Origin: Schauerella fraxinea
GTDB lineage: Bacteria; Pseudomonadota; Gammaproteobacteria; Burkholderiales; Burkholderiaceae_B
Length of the DNA stretch: 64,000 bases
NCBI GenBank assembly: GCA_030849945.1
Contig: JAVDKK010000004.1
Coordinates: forward strand, 496,001-560,000
Direction: 5' to 3'
The notes beneath the pieces were generated by a model. It saw nothing but the letters and a program-made list of their open reading frames with translations, was not told the origin of the DNA and ran no database searches. The position numbers were made by a program, and so were the translations under genes. Positions 1 to 9,457 of the stretch are shown one piece after another. The stretch's first letter is position 1. Each line of letters starts with the position of its first letter.

Positions 1-37
1 CCGCACTGACGCACGCAGCACAAACGCAGCACAAACA

Positions 38-69
38 AAAAAGCCTTCGACTCGCGTCGAAGGCTTTTT
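38..69. terminator. Bidirectional intrinsic terminator
   Basis: A 13-bp perfect inverted repeat (AAAAAGCCTTCGA with its complement) surrounds a 6-nt loop. It ends in T runs on both strands. It lies on the 3' side of the minus-strand tRNA-Arg and could end that transcript and one arriving from the left. Confidence 0.85.
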
Positions 70-78
70 GCAGAAATG

Positions 79-155
79 TGGTGCGCCCGGCAGGATTCGA
101 ACCCACGACCCCTTGGTTCGTAGCCAAGTACTCTATCCAACTGAGCTACGGGCGC
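79..155 (-). tRNA. tRNA-Arg (anticodon ACG)
   Basis: The minus strand folds as a full cloverleaf. The 7-bp acceptor stem is GCGCCCG/CGGGCGC, the D arm contains AGCTCAGTTGG, the anticodon loop is CTACGAA flanked by CTTGG/CCAAG, and the T arm contains GGGTTCGAATCC. The CCA end is encoded. Anticodon ACG (A34 normally becomes inosine) reads CGN arginine codons. Confidence 0.97.
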
Positions 156-320
156 ATATTGACGGCATACGCTTAAAGCGCCACCGCTGCCCCAATGAAG
201 CCAACGCTCAAATCAGTATGATCAAACTTCGAACACTTGATTTAGCCTTCATTGCGGCTGGCTGATCGGTTTGCTACGAACACCCCGTCAACCAAGACAG
301 CGACTATAACATGAAAAAAA

Positions 321-2183
321 CTAACTTTGCAACGTTACCTTCTCGCCGAGTTGTTTCTTTACCTGCGTGAGTGCCGGCGGCAACCCTTGCTGCAACGTCT
401 GGAATAGCTCGCGATGCAGTGCCAGCTCTTCTTTCCACGACGCGGCATCGATGCCGGTAATCTGATCGAATTGTGCTTCCGTGAAGTTCAAGCCATCCCA
501 GCTGATATCGGTGTAACGCGGGGTCACGCCAAACAGATGCTCTTCACCTTCAGCCTTGCCATCGATACGTTCGAGCATCCACTTCAGCACGCGCATATTG
601 TCGCCGAAGCCGGGCCAGATGAATTTGCCGTTCTCGTCGGTGCGGAACCAGTTGACGCAGAAAATATGCGGCAACTTGAAGCCACCCGCTTCCAGGCGCT
701 TGCCGAGCTCCAGCCAGTGCGTGAAGTAATCGCTCATGTTGTAGCCGCAGAACGGCAGCATGGCGAACGGATCGCGACGCACGACGCCTTGCTGACCGGT
801 AGCGGCCGCTGTGGTTTCCGAGCCCATCGTCGCCGCCATATAGACGCCTTCGACCCAGTTGCGCGCTTCGGTCACCAACGGCACCGTGGTCGAACGGCGG
901 CCACCGAAGATAAAGGCATCGATCGCCACGCCTTGCGGGTTATCCCACTCGGGGTCGAGCGCCGGGTTTTGCTCAGCAGACACCGTAAAGCGGGCATTCG
1001 GATGCGCGGCCTTGCGGCCGGTTTCGCGACCGATTTCGGGCGTCCACGAACGGCCTTGCCAATCGGTCAGGTGCGCGGGTGCGGGACCCATGCCTTCCCA
1101 CCAGATATCGCCGTCATCGGTGAGGGCCACATTGGTGAACAACACATTCTGGCGCAACGATGCCATGCAGTTGTAGTTCGTTTTTTCGCTGGTGCCTGGC
1201 GCCACGCCAAAGTAGCCGGCTTCCGGGTTGATGGCGTACAAGCGGCCATCTTCACCCGGCTTGATCCAGGCGATGTCGTCGCCAATGGTGGTGACTTTCC
1301 AGCCCGGCAAAGCTGCGGGCGGCACCAGCATGGCGAAATTGGTCTTGCCGCAAGCCGACGGGAACGCAGCGGCCACGTGCATCTTGCGGCCTTCGGGCGA
1401 GGTCACGCCCAAAATCAGCATGTGCTCGGCTAGCCAGCCTTCTTCGCGACCCATCGTCGAGGCGATACGCAGTGCGAAGCACTTCTTGCCCAACAACGCG
1501 TTGCCGCCGTAGCCGGAACCGAACGACCAGATTTCGCGGGTCTCGGGGTAGTGCACGATGTACTTGATGTCGTTGCACGGCCAGGCCACGTCTTTCTGAC
1601 CGGCGTCCAGCGGCTTGCCCACGCTGTGCACGCAGGGCACGAACTCGCCGTCGGTGCCCAACACGTCATAAACCTTTTTGCCCATGCGCGTCATCAAACG
1701 CATATTGGCCACCACGTAAGGCGAATCGGACAACTCGACGCCAATGTGCGCGATCGGCGAACCCAGGGGGCCCATCGAGAACGGAATCACATAAAGCGTA
1801 CGACCGCGCATGCAGCCCGTGAACAGATCGCTCAAGGTGGTGCGCATTTCAGCCGGATCGCACCAGTTGTTTGTGGGACCCGCATCGGCTTCGTTGGCCG
1901 AACAGATGTACGTGCGATCTTCAACACGGGCCACGTCACTCGGATCGGACCACGCCAGATACGAACCCGGACGCTTTTCCGGATTGAGCTTTTGCAAGGT
2001 GCCGGCGTCGACCATTTGCGCGCAAAGGCGGTCGTATTCTTCTTGCGATCCGTCACACCACTCCACCCGGTCGGGCTGAGTCACGGCGGCAATGTCGGCC
2101 ACCCATTGCTTCAGTTTTTCGTGCTTGACCCAAGCCGGGGCTTGGGCAGCGGTGCGCTTATCGATAGTCGGAACAGCACTCAT
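321..2183 (-). CDS. pckG: Phosphoenolpyruvate carboxykinase (GTP)
   Basis: This 620-residue protein has the usual length for the GTP-dependent cytosolic enzyme, which converts oxaloacetate and GTP to PEP, CO2 and GDP at the start of gluconeogenesis. The P-loop-like kinase-1 motif FPSACGKT lies at about residues 274-281, and the metal-binding GDDIAW motif at about 300-305. The ATG at 2183 has GGAG about nine bases upstream. The gene stands alone on the minus strand. About 250 bp of non-coding DNA separates it from the AraC gene upstream, so it probably has its own promoter. The large plus-strand reading frames inside it are shadows. Confidence 0.97.
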   Translation of the reverse strand: MSAVPTIDKRTAAQAPAWVKHEKLKQWVADIAAVTQPDRVEWCDGSQEEYDRLCAQMVDAGTLQKLNPEKRPGSYLAWSDPSDVARVEDRTYICSANEADAGPTNNWCDPAEMRTTLSDLFTGCMRGRTLYVIPFSMGPLGSPIAHIGVELSDSPYVVANMRLMTRMGKKVYDVLGTDGEFVPCVHSVGKPLDAGQKDVAWPCNDIKYIVHYPETREIWSFGSGYGGNALLGKKCFALRIASTMGREEGWLAEHMLILGVTSPEGRKMHVAAAFPSACGKTNFAMLVPPAALPGWKVTTIGDDIAWIKPGEDGRLYAINPEAGYFGVAPGTSEKTNYNCMASLRQNVLFTNVALTDDGDIWWEGMGPAPAHLTDWQGRSWTPEIGRETGRKAAHPNARFTVSAEQNPALDPEWDNPQGVAIDAFIFGGRRSTTVPLVTEARNWVEGVYMAATMGSETTAAATGQQGVVRRDPFAMLPFCGYNMSDYFTHWLELGKRLEAGGFKLPHIFCVNWFRTDENGKFIWPGFGDNMRVLKWMLERIDGKAEGEEHLFGVTPRYTDISWDGLNFTEAQFDQITGIDAASWKEELALHRELFQTLQQGLPPALTQVKKQLGEKVTLQS

Positions 2184-2438
2184 GGTCGAACTCTCCTGCC
2201 TGGCGATCGGACGATCCTGTTGCGGACCGTCGCTTTATTGCTCGGATGAACGAATCGGCCGCCATCCACCACGATATAAACGCGATGTCATGCGACCGAA
2301 ACGTCGACTATAAACCGGCCTGCAAATTATGAATAATCATCCTAATGGCGCATTGCAAGCAGCTGTAAGGAATCCGTCCCCGGTTATTGCGGTTTTCCGG
2401 AGGCTGCCGAGCGCGCTTGTCCGACCTGCGATCGGCAA

Positions 2439-3272
2439 TCAACCGCGGTAAGACTTGGGCGGACTGCCGAGTGCCCGATGAAACATGGCCGTAAACGCAC
2501 TGGGACTTTGGTAGCCGAGATCGAGCGCCACTGTGGTGACCGCCTGCCCGTGCGCCAGGCGCCGCACGGCCTCCAGCAGCTTCGCCTGTTGCAGCCAACG
2601 CACGAACGTCAACCCCGTCTCGCTCAAGAAACGCCGATACAAGGTTTTGGTGCTGATGCCCAACGCGGCGGCATAGGCCTGGGTGCTCACGGGTTCGGCC
2701 AAATCGGCAAGCACGCGCGCGCACAGCGCACGCAGATCGGCGCTCTCCGGCAACGGCAAGTCGAAGCCGCACGACTGCAAGCGGCGCAGCTCTGCAAGGA
2801 TCAGCGTGGTCAGAAGCGGGTAGTCACTGTCGCGCGCCGCATCAGCGGCGGCTTGCACCGCTGCGGCATCCTGCACGGAAGGCGCATCGGCCGTTACGCG
2901 CACGATCAGCTCCCGCATCAACGGCGTCATATCGAGTACGGCGCAGTCGTCCGGCATGCCGGCGATATGCTCGGCGTCGATATACAACGTTCGCATGTCG
3001 ACCGATCCCGACATGCGGATCTCGTGCACCACATGGGCGGGAATCCAGAGCGCCCGGGTGGGTGGCACGATCCAAAGCCGCCGCGGCGTACCTACCCGCA
3101 TCACGCCACTCGCGCCAAACAGGAACTGCGTTCGGGTGTGCCAATGCGGCGCAATATGAAAGTCCGATGGCAACAGCCGACGCCGGGTAACCATCGCGGG
3201 AGCAAAAGCATCCGCTACCTTGATTTCATGGGGCGCCTCAGGCCGTACAGCGGTCGCATCGAGAATGTCCAT
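2439..3272 (-). CDS. AraC-family transcriptional regulator with N-terminal cupin
   Basis: About 277 residues from the ATG at 3272; a longer upstream reading exists but has no family support. The N-terminal half is an AraC-type cupin sensor (a PHWHTRTQFLFG stretch). The C-terminal third holds two helix-turn-helix units, including AAALGISTKTLYRRF and LDLGYQSPSAFTAMFHRALG. It is divergent from an MFS transporter gene that starts about 110 bp away, so it most likely controls that exporter and itself. The ligand is unknown. Confidence 0.9.
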   Translation of the reverse strand: MDILDATAVRPEAPHEIKVADAFAPAMVTRRRLLPSDFHIAPHWHTRTQFLFGASGVMRVGTPRRLWIVPPTRALWIPAHVVHEIRMSGSVDMRTLYIDAEHIAGMPDDCAVLDMTPLMRELIVRVTADAPSVQDAAAVQAAADAARDSDYPLLTTLILAELRRLQSCGFDLPLPESADLRALCARVLADLAEPVSTQAYAAALGISTKTLYRRFLSETGLTFVRWLQQAKLLEAVRRLAHGQAVTTVALDLGYQSPSAFTAMFHRALGSPPKSYRG

Positions 3273-3383
3273 TTCGCGATAGTTTTGGTCATAAAGTCGA
3301 AAGACAGAATGGCGGTAGTTTCGCACAATGCGGTCAATGCAGTGCACGACCAACCTCATCCCTTTGGACGCTCGAACGCCGCG

Positions 3384-4676
3384 ATGACTCCAGCCACCCT
3401 ACCCGATCCCCTTGCTGATAAGCCCGAAGTGACCGCGCCCGAAGGGACAGCATCCCGGGAGAACGCACCCCAGGGGACCGCACCCCAGGCGCATCCGCGT
3501 GCCGTCATGCTGTTGCTGAACATCGCGCACGGCATCGACCATATGTTCTTGCTGATCTTCGCTGCAGCCGTCACCACCATCGCGGCCGAATTCGGCTTCG
3601 CCCGATGGGAAGACCTGATGCCCTACGGCGTGGCCGCGTTCTTTTTGTTTGGCATTGGCTCCCTGCCCGCTGGCCGGCTGGGCGACATGTGGGGCCGCCG
3701 CAGGATGATGTTGTTGTTCTTCTTCGGCATTGGCGGCGCGGCAATCCTGTGTGCGCTGACGCAAAATGCGTGGCAGTTGGCCGCGGGCCTGGCGCTCATT
3801 GGGGCATTCGCCGCCATCTATCATCCGGTGGGGATTCCGATGATTGTGCAGAACGCCCCCAATCCTGGTGCGGTGATCGGCGTCAACGGACTCGCGGGCA
3901 ATCTGGGCGTCGCACTCGCCGCACTGATCACCGGGTTGCTCATCAAATCGATCGGCTGGCGTGCCGCCTTCGCGCTGCCCGGCGTGATCGCGATCGTATG
4001 CGGCTTCATCTTCATGCGGATGTGTCCGCACGAAACGGAAGCCCCCGCCAAACGCCGCGGCCGCGCCGCAGTGGCGCTCAATCCCGCCCAACTGGCGCGT
4101 GCCTTTGCCGTCATGACAGCGGCTGCGGTTACCGGCAGCCTCCTTTTTAACTTCACCACCAACGGCAACGCCCAGCTCTTGAGCGAACGCTTTCGAAACA
4201 TCGTCGAAGACCCCGCGCTGCTGGGCGCCATGCTCGCGGCGATCTACGCCCTGGCGTCACTTGCGCAAGTGGTGGTGGGACGATTGATCGACCGGGTGTC
4301 GCTCAAGCCCCTGTACCTGTGCATCGCGCTGGCGCAGATTCCGCTCTTGATGTGGGCGTCGGTGGCGCAAGGTTGGGGGCTGTTTGCCGCTTTGGTCGGC
4401 GCGATGATATTTATCTTCGGCGCCATCCCGTTTACCGACGCGATGATCGTGCGCTACGTCGACGACCGTAGCCGCTCCCGTGTGGCGGGTATGCGGCTCA
4501 CCGTGTCGTTTGGCATCAGTTCGCTTGCGGTTTGGCTACTGGGCCCGGCGGTGAAGCAGATGGGATTTACGACATTGCTGGGCGTGATGGCGGCAATTGC
4601 GGCGTGCACCGCGGCGATGGTGATGCTGCTGCCGACCGAGCCTGCGAAGGTTGAGGTAGCGAAGGCAGCAGGTTGA
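3384..4676 (+). CDS. MFS transporter, fosmidomycin-resistance (Fsr)-like
   Basis: A 430-residue integral membrane protein with 12 predicted hydrophobic segments. The loop 2-3 signature GRLGDMWGRRRMM is typical of the major facilitator superfamily. Segments such as IYHPVGIPMIV resemble the Fsr/YfcJ-type branch of drug exporters. The reading frame is open far upstream (to 2478), but that part lies inside the AraC gene and is not coding. The ATG at 3384 gives a normal cytoplasmic N-terminus; an ATG at 3309 would add 25 residues and cannot be excluded. It is divergent from the AraC regulator. The substrate is unknown. Confidence 0.88.
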   Translation: MTPATLPDPLADKPEVTAPEGTASRENAPQGTAPQAHPRAVMLLLNIAHGIDHMFLLIFAAAVTTIAAEFGFARWEDLMPYGVAAFFLFGIGSLPAGRLGDMWGRRRMMLLFFFGIGGAAILCALTQNAWQLAAGLALIGAFAAIYHPVGIPMIVQNAPNPGAVIGVNGLAGNLGVALAALITGLLIKSIGWRAAFALPGVIAIVCGFIFMRMCPHETEAPAKRRGRAAVALNPAQLARAFAVMTAAAVTGSLLFNFTTNGNAQLLSERFRNIVEDPALLGAMLAAIYALASLAQVVVGRLIDRVSLKPLYLCIALAQIPLLMWASVAQGWGLFAALVGAMIFIFGAIPFTDAMIVRYVDDRSRSRVAGMRLTVSFGISSLAVWLLGPAVKQMGFTTLLGVMAAIAACTAAMVMLLPTEPAKVEVAKAAG

Positions 4677-4741
4677 GTTAGCAGAAGCAGCGGCTTGAGC
4701 GTCTCGGCGACCGTTTGGTAATTGGCGGATTTTTGCTTAAA

Positions 4742-4804
4742 GAAGTGCGCTTGACGACGTGCGCTCAACGACGTGTGCTTAACGACACGCGCTCAAGGAC
4801 GTGC
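4742..4804. repeat. 14-bp tandem repeat overlapping the 3' end of the LRR-kinase gene
   Basis: Four imperfect copies of a 14-bp unit (consensus GACGTGCGCTCAAC) start at 4742, 4756, 4770 and 4784, with a partial fifth at 4798. The last units encode the C-terminal residues and the stop codon (4779) of the minus-strand kinase gene. It sits between two convergent genes. Confidence 0.8.
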
Positions 4805-6140
4805 CCACATCGTCCAGCACAGTGACGATCTCGGCAAACGATGGACGCCGATCGCGATGCTCGCTCGCGCACTGCCGCTGCAACGCCGCCACCGCGGTAA
4901 ACGCATCCGGCGCCGCAAGCTGCTCGTCTTGAGCCAGCGCCATCAACTCTTCGAGCAACAGGCCAAACGCCCGCACCTCGATACGCTCATAGGCTTGCTC
5001 GGCGGCGGGATAAAAAGAAGCTGCGCCAAAATCGCCCAGATAGGCACGACCATCGTCGGCATACAGAATATTGTGCGCATACAGATCGCCATGCATGATG
5101 CCGCGAGCGTGTAAATGTCGCGCAGCATCCGCAATCCCGCGCGCCACGCGCAACGCGGCGGCAAGCGTGAGCCGCTGCTCAGGGGCATACACATCGCGCG
5201 TACAACTGGCGAAGCTCGGCGGATCCGCCAGGTTGCGCAGGTCCGGATCGATCAGCGCCATCACCAGGCCTTGTGCATCGTCAGGATGATTGTCGATGCG
5301 CGCATGAACAGGGATCAGGCTGGCGTGACCGCTGCCGGCAATGCACGCCGCCATTTCATTCTGGGGCAAACCATCGCTGGTCACCGCCCCCTTGAAAAGC
5401 TTGATCGCGACCGGCTGCGGCGCGGCAGATGACGCCATTGCCCACTCGCCCCGATAGATCACGCCAGATGCGCCTTCGCCCAGCTTTTCTTTCACCGTGA
5501 GGTGATCCCAGTCGGCATGGACGGGCACATCATTGGCACGGCCAACCGCCTCCTGCGCGGCAAAAACCGGATTGCCCGCCACCGCCAGCCATGTCAAACG
5601 TGGCAAATCGGGCAGCCACCGCGGCAGCACCTCGAATCGATTGGCCGACAGTCGCATCAACTCGATCTGACGGCACTGCGTCAACGTATCCGGCAACGCC
5701 GTCAACTGATTACCGGCCAACAGCAGCTTGCGCAGCCCAGAACAATCACCGATCTTCGCCGGCAATGCGGCGATCCGATTATCGGTCAGCGTGAGCCACT
5801 GCAGCGTGGGTGCAAGCGACGCCTCGCTCACCCGTTCGACGACGTTTGCCTTCATGCCAAGCATCGTGAGCGCCGGGCATCGACCGAGCACATCGGGAAT
5901 ATGGTCGAACGCATTAAACGACAGGAAGAGAATCCGCAGCCGGTGCAGCCGATCGAAATCCGCGGGCAGTTCGGTTAACGCATTGCCGCTCAGATCGAGT
6001 ATTTCCAACGTATCGGCAAGCGACAGGATTTCGTGCGGAAACGTGGTCAGGCCACCGGTGATATGGAGGTGGCGTGTGCCTGCCAATTTGCCGGCGCGTA
6101 ATTGGGTCAACGTGTCAGTTGCGGGTGTGTTGTCAGGCAT
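4779..6140 (-). CDS. Leucine-rich-repeat protein kinase-like protein
   Basis: A 453-residue fusion. Residues about 22-195 carry seven or so leucine-rich repeats (LEILDLSGNALTELP type, about 23 residues each). Residues 213-450 form a eukaryotic-type kinase domain: glycine loop GEGASG (221-226), VAIK lysine K247, catalytic loop HGDLYAHN (350-357), and DFG at 370-372. The catalytic Asp and Asn are present, but the usual HRD arginine is glycine, as in RD-independent kinases. No signal peptide or membrane span is seen, so it is cytosolic. Proteins of this layout occur in related Burkholderiales; partners and substrates are unknown. It stands alone on the minus strand. Confidence 0.9.
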   Translation of the reverse strand: MPDNTPATDTLTQLRAGKLAGTRHLHITGGLTTFPHEILSLADTLEILDLSGNALTELPADFDRLHRLRILFLSFNAFDHIPDVLGRCPALTMLGMKANVVERVSEASLAPTLQWLTLTDNRIAALPAKIGDCSGLRKLLLAGNQLTALPDTLTQCRQIELMRLSANRFEVLPRWLPDLPRLTWLAVAGNPVFAAQEAVGRANDVPVHADWDHLTVKEKLGEGASGVIYRGEWAMASSAAPQPVAIKLFKGAVTSDGLPQNEMAACIAGSGHASLIPVHARIDNHPDDAQGLVMALIDPDLRNLADPPSFASCTRDVYAPEQRLTLAAALRVARGIADAARHLHARGIMHGDLYAHNILYADDGRAYLGDFGAASFYPAAEQAYERIEVRAFGLLLEELMALAQDEQLAAPDAFTAVAALQRQCASEHRDRRPSFAEIVTVLDDVGTSLSACR

Positions 6141-6290
6141 TGCGGGTTGGTGAGTGTCTGTGGGACGCCAACGGTACGGCGCTGTGCGATCGACGCGATT
6201 CGTCGGACGCCAATTCGCTGACGCTGTTCATCTGGCGGCTACCGATCGCTAACAATTTCAATGACGCAGTGTAAAGGGCACCGCACAGAC

Positions 6291-7457
6291 TCAATGCCCA
6301 TCGAGTTGAAAACGTTCGAACCGGTGTAGCGCCTCTTCTATACGGGCTTCGTGCCGCGACGCGTCGCCCTTCCCCACCCAGGTCCACTGTTGGACAAGCA
6401 ACTTGCGCTGCGCGCGATCCGTTTTGAGATCGAGGGCCGCTACCACTTCGTCGTCCACCAAAACCGGCAGCGAAAAATAGCCGTACATGCGTTTCTCTTT
6501 CGGCACGTAGGCTTCAAACCTATGCTCGTAGCCGAAGAAATGCTGCAGTCGCTTGCGCTGAATGATGAGCGGATCGAAGGGCGACAGAATGTGCACGCTG
6601 GGCTGAGTCGGCGCTGCAGTCAACGCCGCTTCGGCTACCTCTGGCCTCACCCAATGCGCGACTTGCTCACCGCCCGCGATCGCCGCCGGCACAAGCAGCC
6701 CCCGGCGCACGCGCGCTTCGATCACAGCCCGGATCATCGGTTTGCGCTTGGCGTCCAGATGGCAGATCGAGTCCAGACTCACCACCCCTTGCGCACGCAC
6801 AGCCCGATCGAGCCGGTAATCCAGCACCTGTTTATCAGTGGCTGCCCGCGGTGCCTTCTCCCACCCAAAATGGCGATCGATGAGCTCGTAGGTTTTCAAC
6901 ATGCCGGCACGCGCGCTGATCGTGACCGCGCCGTTATAGAACGCCAATTGCAGCGCACGCTTGGAGGGCTTTTTGCTCGCCCAGGCATGCGTCTTCTCGA
7001 CGAGTTCGTCGTCGGCAATATCGCGAATGGACAACGCGCCATCTCGCCGAATACGCGCCAGCACTTTACTCAGTTCTTGTTTGCTCACCGTATCGAACCC
7101 ATTGCTGGGCGCCAGCCGATGCCGCTTCATCTCGCCAATAAAGAATGGCAGGTCTGCGGTGGGCACGTACGACAACGCATGCGTCCAATATTCGAATACC
7201 GATTTATTCACCGATTGCGCTTGGCGCAGATGATCGCGGCGGTAATCGGGAATGCGGCTATACAGAATGTGGTGATGGCATCGTTCGATCACGTGAATCG
7301 TATCGATCTGCACGTAGCCCAGATGTGCGATGGCGCGCGGTGTGGCCTCAGGGCCACTGCCAAACGGCGCCGCATCGGATAACCCCTGCGCCTGCAGCCA
7401 TATCTGACGGGCGACCGGCTGAGGCAACACAACAGGCGTATCAGGCAAGCGAGGCAT
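6291..7457 (-). CDS. YcaQ-family winged-helix DNA glycosylase (crosslink repair)
   Basis: 388 residues matching the HTH_42/YcaQ family. The N-terminal LGYVQIDTIHVIERCHHHIL and later FEYWTHALSYVP stretches are family hallmarks. Winged-helix units run through the middle, and a C-terminal segment (HILSPFDPLIIQRKRLQHFFGYEHRFEAY, partly quoted by its key residues SPFDP and FGYEHRFEAYVP) is strongly conserved. E. coli YcaQ unhooks interstrand DNA crosslinks; the same role is inferred here. It lies 48 bp downstream of the histidine kinase on the same strand and may share its transcript. Confidence 0.85.
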   Translation of the reverse strand: MPRLPDTPVVLPQPVARQIWLQAQGLSDAAPFGSGPEATPRAIAHLGYVQIDTIHVIERCHHHILYSRIPDYRRDHLRQAQSVNKSVFEYWTHALSYVPTADLPFFIGEMKRHRLAPSNGFDTVSKQELSKVLARIRRDGALSIRDIADDELVEKTHAWASKKPSKRALQLAFYNGAVTISARAGMLKTYELIDRHFGWEKAPRAATDKQVLDYRLDRAVRAQGVVSLDSICHLDAKRKPMIRAVIEARVRRGLLVPAAIAGGEQVAHWVRPEVAEAALTAAPTQPSVHILSPFDPLIIQRKRLQHFFGYEHRFEAYVPKEKRMYGYFSLPVLVDDEVVAALDLKTDRAQRKLLVQQWTWVGKGDASRHEARIEEALHRFERFQLDGH

Positions 7458-7505
7458 GAGCCCACCGAGTAGAGAGCGGCGATTGACGCAAGGGGAATCT
7501 ACAGC

Positions 7506-8624
7506 CTAGATTTGCGGACTTTCCAGCCGAGGGAGATTCAACGTAAACATGATGGCGTGGTCGGTGCTGGAGGCGGTCGCTATTCCACCGTGGGCTTCCA
7601 CAATTTCCTTGGTGATGAACAGCCCAAGACCCAGACTCGCTCTGCCCTCCGAATGTGCGCCATCCGAGCCACGCCTGAGCGGATCGAACAAGCGCGCCAG
7701 ATCAGCATTTGGAATCTGGCGTGCCACTGCGTTGGTGACGCTGATCTTGACGGCATCATCCCCACCGCAAACCGCCACCCGAATCGGTTTGGCCGAAACG
7801 CCGTACTTCACGGCATTCGTGACCAGATTACCCAAGGCTTCGCGAATGCGGGAGATGTCGAAATTTCCATGGCAGTTTCCGGCGCAGGTCATTTCGATCT
7901 CGGCTTCCGGAAAAGCCGCCTGCAAAATCGAGACTTCCTCTTCACATTCTTTATCCAGGTGCGCTTCACTTAGATTCAGACGCATCGCACCGCCCAGACC
8001 GACCAGGTTGTAGTCAAGAAGCGAATCAAGCAAGCCCGACATCCGAGCAGCACTGCGTTTGAGAATATTGGTATAGATGCCGAGTGCGGGCGGACATTTG
8101 TTGGAGACCGCGTCAGCGGTGAGCACGATGGCCTGGAGCGGACCGCGCAGGTCATGACCTACAGCTGCCAGAAAAATCTGGCGCCGCTTTTCAACTTCCT
8201 CGGCGAATGCGCCAACCGACTCCGCAATGGCCTGATCCACCGCTTCATTAAATCGGCCGATGTCTTCCAGATACCCCTGCTCAATTTGAGTGTTGGCGCC
8301 CCAAAGGCGCAACACGCTCGACCTTAGCGCGCGATACTCAGCGATGACTTGGTCGATCTGCAGCCCGGCAAGGGCGCGTTGGCGCCCATGAAACACCGCA
8401 TCGCTCGAGGGGTTCACAGCGGCTGTGCCGAGACTTTTCGCGATGCTGGCACTCTCCGACTGATGTGTACGCAAATCATCCGAGATGTCTTGGAGGATTT
8501 CGGGCAGATGATCCCGAAGCGCTGATTCAGCCGCATCCGAAAAGACCGCGATCGTACGTGCGAATTTGACTGCCTCTTCCAGAATGCTCTCTTTCTCGTT
8601 TTCGATAAATGTAGCTAAGCGCAT
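7506..8624 (-). CDS. Soluble sensor histidine kinase with RsbRD-like N-terminal domain
   Basis: 372 residues without membrane spans. Residues 1-135 resemble the RsbRD_N (RsbT co-antagonist N-terminal) helical sensor module. The dimerisation/phosphorylation box AAVGHDLRGPLQ places the phospho-accepting His at residue 157. The N box (NLVTNAVKYG) and the G box (GLGLFITKEIVEAHGG) complete a HisKA/HATPase_c core. No response regulator gene is adjacent, so it is an orphan kinase. The 340 bp upstream are non-coding. The signal and partner are unknown. Confidence 0.88.
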   Translation of the reverse strand: MRLATFIENEKESILEEAVKFARTIAVFSDAAESALRDHLPEILQDISDDLRTHQSESASIAKSLGTAAVNPSSDAVFHGRQRALAGLQIDQVIAEYRALRSSVLRLWGANTQIEQGYLEDIGRFNEAVDQAIAESVGAFAEEVEKRRQIFLAAVGHDLRGPLQAIVLTADAVSNKCPPALGIYTNILKRSAARMSGLLDSLLDYNLVGLGGAMRLNLSEAHLDKECEEEVSILQAAFPEAEIEMTCAGNCHGNFDISRIREALGNLVTNAVKYGVSAKPIRVAVCGGDDAVKISVTNAVARQIPNADLARLFDPLRRGSDGAHSEGRASLGLGLFITKEIVEAHGGIATASSTDHAIMFTLNLPRLESPQI

Positions 8625-8960
8625 CCGGATTCCAATGTCATTTCAGCCTTTGCTTGCGGCACGAGCCGATAGTAACAAAGCAGGCTATGTATAAGCGTTT
8701 ATATCGTTCATCAGTGCTGCGAACAGGCCCTCACCTCGGCATGTGCATTCGCTCCTTGTGAGGGCGCATGCAAAGCCTTATCCAGATAAAAGGACTTAGG
8801 TCGCCTCAAACGTCGATCTTTAGGGCCGATGCGTATAGCGACTGGGCCGTGCGAGACACATCAATCGCACAACGACTGAGATGTCTCAGGATCAAACGTG
8901 GGTTCTGACCTTGTCGCGATGTTCGTCGGCGTGGGGTGCCCGTTCGATTCTCGCGCAGGT
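8625..8960. other. Non-coding stretch upstream of the histidine kinase
   Basis: No reading frame with family resemblance or a good ribosome site is seen here. It presumably holds the kinase promoter on its left side. I see no clear operator, terminator or RNA gene. Confidence 0.4.
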
Positions 8961-9227
8961 TCAGGGGGTCGCACCTGCACCGGCCTGCCTGGATCGGTGT
9001 GGCCCAAACAAGCAGTTTTCAATCTGAGCCGAACGGTCTCTGCCACTGAGCGCCCTTTCGAGCAATGCCTTACTTCGACGCAGCTCGAAGGCAGCCTGCA
9101 CATACTGGGCATAGGAGCGCGAGGCAATGGGCGCCTTCGCGTAATCGGCGGCCGCCAGATATCGCTCTGTGGCACAGACCACCTCTTGCGTGGCCGCCTC
9201 GATGATTTCTCTCATGGTGTGGTCCAT
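8961..9227 (-). CDS. Hypothetical protein, small and partly helical
   Basis: An 88-residue frame from the ATG at 9227 (an in-frame ATG at 9215 is an alternative). The sequence MREIIEAATQEVVCATERYLAAADY suggests amphipathic helices, and the C-terminus is basic. No family is recognised. The ribosome site is poor. The open frame extends further upstream, but that part looks non-coding. It lies in the accessory stretch on the 3' side of tRNA-Ser. It could be a real lineage-specific gene or a chance ORF. Confidence 0.35.
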   Translation of the reverse strand: MDHTMREIIEAATQEVVCATERYLAAADYAKAPIASRSYAQYVQAAFELRRSKALLERALSGRDRSAQIENCLFGPHRSRQAGAGATP

Positions 9228-9457
9228 GGAGAAAAATGTTATGACCGTTTCACGCCCTAGGGTTTTTCCTAATGCTACATAGCGTACAAAAGCATCAGTT
9301 GCAGTAGCAAATGTGAGGAGAAAGGCGGGAGGATTTACAAGTATGTGTGAATGACATGGCAGCAAACCCAGCCACTGGCCTGGTGATCGAGGACGCTGAA
9401 TTCGCGCTATCAACGGCTCACTGTTCGGCGCCAGCGCCGATGGCCTCACCACGCGGA

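Noticed and set aside
414..1433. 339-residue plus-strand frame inside pckG
   Set aside because: Shadow of the pckG coding strand.
2478..3383. Long N-terminal extension of the MFS transporter frame
   Set aside because: It lies antisense within the AraC gene and has shadow composition; membrane protein sequence begins after 3384.
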